From: Marinoscillum sp964351885 | GTDB taxonomy: Bacteria > Bacteroidota > Bacteroidia > Cytophagales > Cyclobacteriaceae | NCBI GenBank assembly: GCA_964351885.1 | Contig: CAYGPP010000151.1 | Span: forward strand, 1 to 9,252 | Length of the DNA: 9,252 bases | Direction of reading: 5' to 3' | In this document: piece after piece, positions 6,801 to 9,252 of the stretch | Layout: every line of letters begins with the position of its first letter | Numbering within the stretch: the first letter of the stretch is position 1 | Program-made: the position numbers and the translations under genes | Notes under the pieces: model-generated | What the model was told of the DNA's origin: nothing | What the model saw: the letters and a program-made list of their open reading frames with translations, nothing else | The model's database searches: none

Positions 6801-9252
6801 CAATCTGAATGATCAACAATAAATCCCTCCGGTCGATCGCAAGAGACTCTTCCGCCAAAGCTGGTGAATCGAGTATGACTCGTACTGGCTGCCTGGGTAA
6901 AAGTTCCACCCATGTACAACTGCTTGTTTTCGCTGGATAGGGCATAGGCATAACCATTGATCGTTCCATCGAGTGCTGACCACTGCTCGGTGAGCAAGTC
7001 CCATTCGGCAATACCAACGATTGATTCCCATTGCTCATTGCCTACATTGTTAAATATGCCACCTGCATATAACTTATTATCAGAGATAGCTAAATCATAA
7101 ACAATACCCGTAGTTGAATTATGATAAACACCAAGATTCAATGAAGACCAACTACTACTATTAGTATCCCATTTAGCTACGTTATATGCTGACTCACCAC
7201 CTGCTTGATTAAACTGTCCGCCCACAAACACATCTGCTCCTTGTGTTTCTATGCTCCATACATACGAATTCACACCAGAACCAAGAGCACTCCATTGATC
7301 ATTGGCAATATCATAGCTAGCAATTCTATTGGCAGAAATTCCTCCAATGCTAGTAAAAGCACCCCCTACATAAAGTAGGTCATCCTGTACTCGAAGTTCA
7401 TATACTTGATAGTTTGTTCCAGCAATAGCATTCCACTTTTCTGTGTTTAGATCATAGGAAGCTAAATAAGGTGAACTTGTACCTCCTGCTTGCGTGAAAA
7501 TCCCTCCTGCATATAATGTAGATCCATGTAATGCTAAAGAATAGATATACCAATTGGTACCACTGCCTAAACTCGACCATGTTTCCGTTTTAGTATCCCA
7601 TTTGGCGATATAGTCTGCTGTACTAATTCCATCTGCATTGGTGAAAAAACCTCCTACAAACACATCAACTCCGTCTATAAGGATGCTTCTTACGGAATTA
7701 TTTAAACCTGAACCTAAAGCTGTCCATGTTTCTGTGACCTTATTCCACTTGGCTATTCGATTGGCTGACTGTCCTCCTGCCGTGGTAAATTCACCACCAA
7801 CATAAATATCATTTCCAGCCTCGGCTATTGCCCAAACTGTCCCGTTCAGGCCTGACCCATAAGAAGTCCATTCTCGATAAGTAGCATCGCCAAAGCCATC
7901 AGTATCTGTATCGGGAAACCAGCTTTGTCCTATCAATTCTCCTGCGTCTAAGTCGTTACAGTCTGTATTGTCCAAAACGTATCCAGTAGGTTGTGAACAT
8001 TGAACCAGGCTAGTTCCTGAGTCCCCGTAACCATCTCCATCAGCATCTACATACCATGCTTGTCCAGGATATTCCTCTCTATTGTTGTCATTGCAATCTG
8101 TTTGATCAGTTACATAGCCCACTGGTTGCTCACAACTTGCTATGCCTGTATCGTTAATATCTCCATAACCATCTCCATCAACATCGGCATACCAGATATT
8201 AGAAGGATTGACCAAAATCTCATTGTCATCACAATCTGTATTGTCTAGAACAAACCCGGAAGGCTGAATGCAGGAGATTTTGCCTCCGTAGCTGGTAAAT
8301 CTATTATGACTTGTACTCGCCGCTTGACTAAAAATTCCGCCAATGTACAATTGCTTATTTTCACTGGATAGGGCATAGGCATAATTATTCAGTGCACCAT
8401 CCAATGCTGACCACTGCTCTGTCTCTAAATTCCACTCGGCGATACCTAGAGAGCTGACACCACCAGCAGAGTGAAAATTACCTCCTGCATACAGATTATT
8501 TCCTGTTATGGCCAAATCATAAATGGCCCCTCCACCGGTAAACCCAGAACCTAAAGGTGACCAGTTTTCAGTACTGCTATTCCACTTAGCAATTCTCAAA
8601 GCAGAAGCACCCTCAGCAGTACTGAATTCTCCTCCCACAAACACATCTGTCCCTTGAGTTTCTATACTCCAGACGGTAGAATTCACACCAGAACCCAGAG
8701 CGCTCCATTGATCATTGGCTATGTCATAGCTGGCTATTCTATTGGCTGAAACACCACCTATGTTGGTAAAAGTACCCCCTACATAAAGTAGGTCATCCTG
8801 TACTTGAAGTTCGAAGACATTGCTATTAGTGCCATCAATAGCATTCCACTGTTCAGAGACTAGATCATAAGAAGCGAGATAAGGTGAACTAGTACCTCCT
8901 GCCGTTCCGAATGAACCTCCTGCAAATAGGGTAGAGCCATGGATTGCCAGAGAATAGATACGATAATTGGTTCCAATTCCTAAAGCTGACCAAGTTTCCG
9001 TTTTAGCATTCCATTTAGCGATATAGTCTGCTGAGCCAATGCCATCTGCATTGGTAAAAAAACCTCCTACATAAACATCATCTCCGTCTATAAGGATGCT
9101 CCTCACTGAATTATTCAAGCCTGAACCTAATGCCGTCCAAGTTTCTGTGACCTTGTTCCACTTGGCAATTCGGCTCGCAGCCTGTCCACCTGCAGTAGTA
9201 AAATCGCCACCTACATAGACATCATTTCCAGCCTCGGCTATTGCCCAAACTG
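3830..9252 (-). CDS. Giant T9SS-exported protein with three seven-bladed propellers and calcium-binding-type linkers, N-terminus beyond window
   Basis: The frame is open from the right edge to TAA at 3832-3830: 1806 whole codons, with neither start nor signal peptide in the window. From N to C: propeller 1 (to 8276), linker 1 (8275-7874), propeller 2 (7873-6845), linker 2 (6844-6443), propeller 3 (6442-5447), vestigial linker 3 (about 5446-5370), a beta-rich stretch (VWDGTSWTEG, NLTVNTDKSLTVDGEG), a region typical of T9SS cargo (FVGSPM, GWNLVANPYP, GFFVKLNNGAG), and a type A sorting domain (4048-3833, 72 residues, ending GIYLVTDGVTSRKVILK). Blades follow YVGG-F-TAGG...RIAKWN...W-ALGSG. Such propellers usually mediate binding. 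The linkers carry DxDxDGYGD and DCDDN units like thrombospondin type 3 or MopE-type metal-binding motifs, so calcium may stiffen them. The product should be exported across the outer membrane, then anchored or released after the sorting domain is cleaved. The ATG at 9118 lies inside a blade and is not the start. Function is probably adhesin-like; no enzyme motif was seen. Confidence 0.93.
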   Translation of the reverse strand, partial: VWAIAEAGNDVYVGGDFTTAGGQAASRIAKWNKVTETWTALGSGLNNSVRSILIDGDDVYVGGFFTNADGIGSADYIAKWNAKTETWSALGIGTNYRIYSLAIHGSTLFAGGSFGTAGGTSSPYLASYDLVSEQWNAIDGTNSNVFELQVQDDLLYVGGTFTNIGGVSANRIASYDIANDQWSALGSGVNSTVWSIETQGTDVFVGGEFSTAEGASALRIAKWNSSTENWSPLGSGFTGGGAIYDLAITGNNLYAGGNFHSAGGVSSLGIAEWNLETEQWSALDGALNNYAYALSSENKQLYIGGIFSQAASTSHNRFTSYGGKISCIQPSGFVLDNTDCDDNEILVNPSNIWYADVDGDGYGDINDTGIASCEQPVGYVTDQTDCNDNNREEYPGQAWYVDADGDGYGDSGTSLVQCSQPTGYVLDNTDCNDLDAGELIGQSWFPDTDTDGFGDATYREWTSYGSGLNGTVWAIAEAGNDIYVGGEFTTAGGQSANRIAKWNKVTETWTALGSGLNNSVRSILIDGVDVFVGGFFTNADGISTADYIAKWDTKTETWSSLGSGTNWYIYSLALHGSTLYAGGIFTQAGGTSSPYLASYDLNTEKWNAIAGTNYQVYELRVQDDLLYVGGAFTSIGGISANRIASYDIANDQWSALGSGVNSYVWSIETQGADVFVGGQFNQAGGESAYNVAKWDTNSSSWSSLNLGVYHNSTTGIVYDLAISDNKLYAGGIFNNVGNEQWESIVGIAEWDLLTEQWSALDGTINGYAYALSSENKQLYMGGTFTQAASTSHTRFTSFGGRVSCDRPEGFIVDHSDCDDNEFLVNPSTVWYADLDGDGYGDINGTGITSCEQPVGYVIDHTDCNDNNGSEYPGQIWYADTDGDGYGDASNTLTQCEQPNGYILDSSDCEDLDEVQFPGQVWYPDTDDDGFGDASYTEWTTYGSGLNGIVEAIVDAGNAIYIGGSFTTAGGQAANRIVRWNKKTESWSSLGSGLNGTVRAILVKENDVYVGGDFSLAGDNTALRIAKWNTQTSSWSSLGDGTNSSVYALALHESKLYVGGAFTTAGGSSSPYLAEWNRDNEAWTAISGTTGPILDLEIANDKLYAGGAFLQIGGVIASRVAQYSFTNMTWSPMGTGVNATALSIATHGSDVFIGGDFWSAGGESARRAAKWDSSLETWTPMSLNGEGENVFDIAVVNQKLYAAAEFSIPSGNPFISDEESFEVVEWNMETQEWFSLESSPISRVYSLGEGNNLLQVGGHSVLSSYGGKVSCTTPTGFVSNNLDCDDQQALIQELCANVWDGTSWTEGAPPTATDDAIIAGNYTFSVDGAFVVNNLTVNTDKSLTVDGEGTLDVKGNLINDGVLTIESGASLITYAGNTISNNILIKRNTRYADGKYSFVGSPMKIDEGVKTASLGPIVYTYNEMVAYGNNEGLNRWIWQNTNEIMIPAKGYAQANKQLIEFTGRPNDGTVTIPGTYTGTPNDAINDATEGWNLVANPYPAAIFIDDFLDANTNTTGAVYLWDDNGSETVRGSNADYIVANKSGATDNNGIDNDARWNNHIGSAQGFFVKLNNGAGDITFTEAMRRSSFNADDNFFRKAEKPIIRLNLTHDDGLQRQAIVGWNDAVANEVLTAGYDAKVFNPTADYLIYTQKANEALAIQTVNSQVVEISVGIRVAEAGTYALSFKLEHLAGQALYLLDKETGERVLANAYGYTFTLEQGETADRFVLTTLSGALALDELSVNIYTSEKVLYIETGATAPTYYQVYNLAGVRMKTILVNRSTMTDLDELAVGIYLVTDGVTSRKVILK
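3833..4048 (-). other. T9SS type A C-terminal sorting domain (coding segment)
   Basis: The last 72 codons of the giant gene encode LDELSVNIYTSEKVLYIE, then YYQVYNLAGVRMKTI, and end in GIYLVTDGVTSRKVILK. This is the usual order of the Por secretion system sorting domain: a VxIYPN-like start, a central YxVYNLxG strand and a final GIYxVxxGxxxxKVxxK strand. The domain directs proteins through the type IX translocon and is normally cleaved at the cell surface. Confidence 0.9.
5370..6442 (-). repeat. Propeller module 3 with vestigial linker
   Basis: Starts at EWTTYGSG and again has seven blades in 996 bp (332 residues), but it is clearly more diverged from modules 1 and 2 than they are from each other. 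Blade 6 has a different acidic insertion (SGNPFISDEES). Blade 7 is shortened (LLQVGGHSVLSSYGG). The linker keeps only one Cys-Pro-Gly...DCDD unit (SCTTPTGF...LDCDD) and no DxDxDGYGD unit. Confidence 0.85.
6443..7873 (-). repeat. Propeller-linker module 2
   Basis: Complete module of 1431 bp (477 codons) starting at EWTSYGSG. The propeller is 1029 bp, or 343 residues, which averages exactly 49 per blade over seven blades. The linker is 402 bp, the same length as linker 1. The 18 extra bases relative to module 1 come mainly from blade 6, which carries added YHNSTTG- and NEQWES-like loops. Confidence 0.88.
7874..9252 (-). repeat. Propeller-linker module 1 (cut by window edge)
   Basis: First visible copy of the tandem module. 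Alignment with module 2 puts its first base at about 9286, 34 bases outside the window, for a full length of 1413 bp (471 codons). It holds six whole blades and most of a seventh, plus a 402-bp linker (8275-7874). Runs identical to module 2 include about 31 bases at 9222-9252. Confidence 0.88.

Noticed and set aside
5823..8248. Several plus- and minus-strand frames inside the giant gene, such as 6560-6751, 6748-7038 and 8060-8248
   Set aside because: Low-complexity shadows of repeated blades and DxDxDG linkers. They recur because the underlying modules are repeated.
9116..9118. ATG at 9118 as the start of the giant protein
   Set aside because: As in the text of propeller 1, it lies inside the blade sequence (LGSGLNNSVRSIL is in the other modules with a Leu-Asn context). 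The frame remains open with blade-type sequence to the right edge.
5370..9252. Regularly repeated sequence as a possible CRISPR array or intergenic satellite
   Set aside because: The repeats are in frame, about 147 bp per blade and 1.4 kb per module, with protein-level conservation and no short identical repeats with unique spacers.

Overview
The window looks like a piece of a Bacteroidota chromosome, probably a Cytophagales-type gliding or marine bacterium. The evidence is a type IX secretion (T9SS) C-terminal sorting domain, a PID-CTERM micro-protein, an LTD-CotH surface protein of the kind common in this phylum, A-rich start regions with little Shine-Dalgarno signal, and moderate G+C. The genus cannot be fixed from the sequence. 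Three of the four intact or partial genes read on the minus strand.

Layout: (1) 1-2203, minus: a secreted lamin-tail/CotH-kinase-like protein whose 3' end lies beyond the left edge. (2) 2204-2499: divergent intergenic region with one weak promoter candidate. (3) 2500-2880, plus: a stand-alone receiver (response regulator) with all phosphorylation-pocket residues. (4) 2882-about 3097, minus: the wreck of a histidine kinase. Only the last part of the ATPase domain survives, it carries a frameshift, and it is cut off where repeat DNA begins. (5) about 3096-3560: non-coding mosaic of degenerate palindromic elements, including a ~98-bp direct repeat in two copies and a ~45-bp-arm inverted repeat. 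(6) 3630-3806, minus: a 58-residue PID-CTERM protein below the usual ORF cut-off. (7) 3830-9252, minus: a giant secreted protein whose 5' end lies beyond the right edge.

The giant protein is the main content. Its visible 1806 residues hold three successive seven-bladed beta-propeller-like domains, each blade about 49 residues with a YVGG-F-AGG...IAKW...W-LG-G signature. Propellers 1 and 2 are each followed by an identically long (134-residue) linker of three DxDxDG / DCDD calcium-binding-type units. After propeller 3 the linker is reduced to one remnant, followed by a beta-rich region and a T9SS type A sorting domain. The propeller-plus-linker module has been duplicated at DNA level with periods of 1413 and 1431 bp.

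The giant protein and the PID-CTERM micro-protein are 23 bp apart on one strand and probably form one transcript. This puts a protein exported by the T9SS next to a peptide that is almost nothing but a signal peptide plus a sorting signal, which is the most interesting pairing here. The receiver and the broken kinase are convergent neighbours, suggesting a decayed two-component pair. I saw no CRISPR array, tRNA, rRNA, transposase, phage gene or complete defence system.
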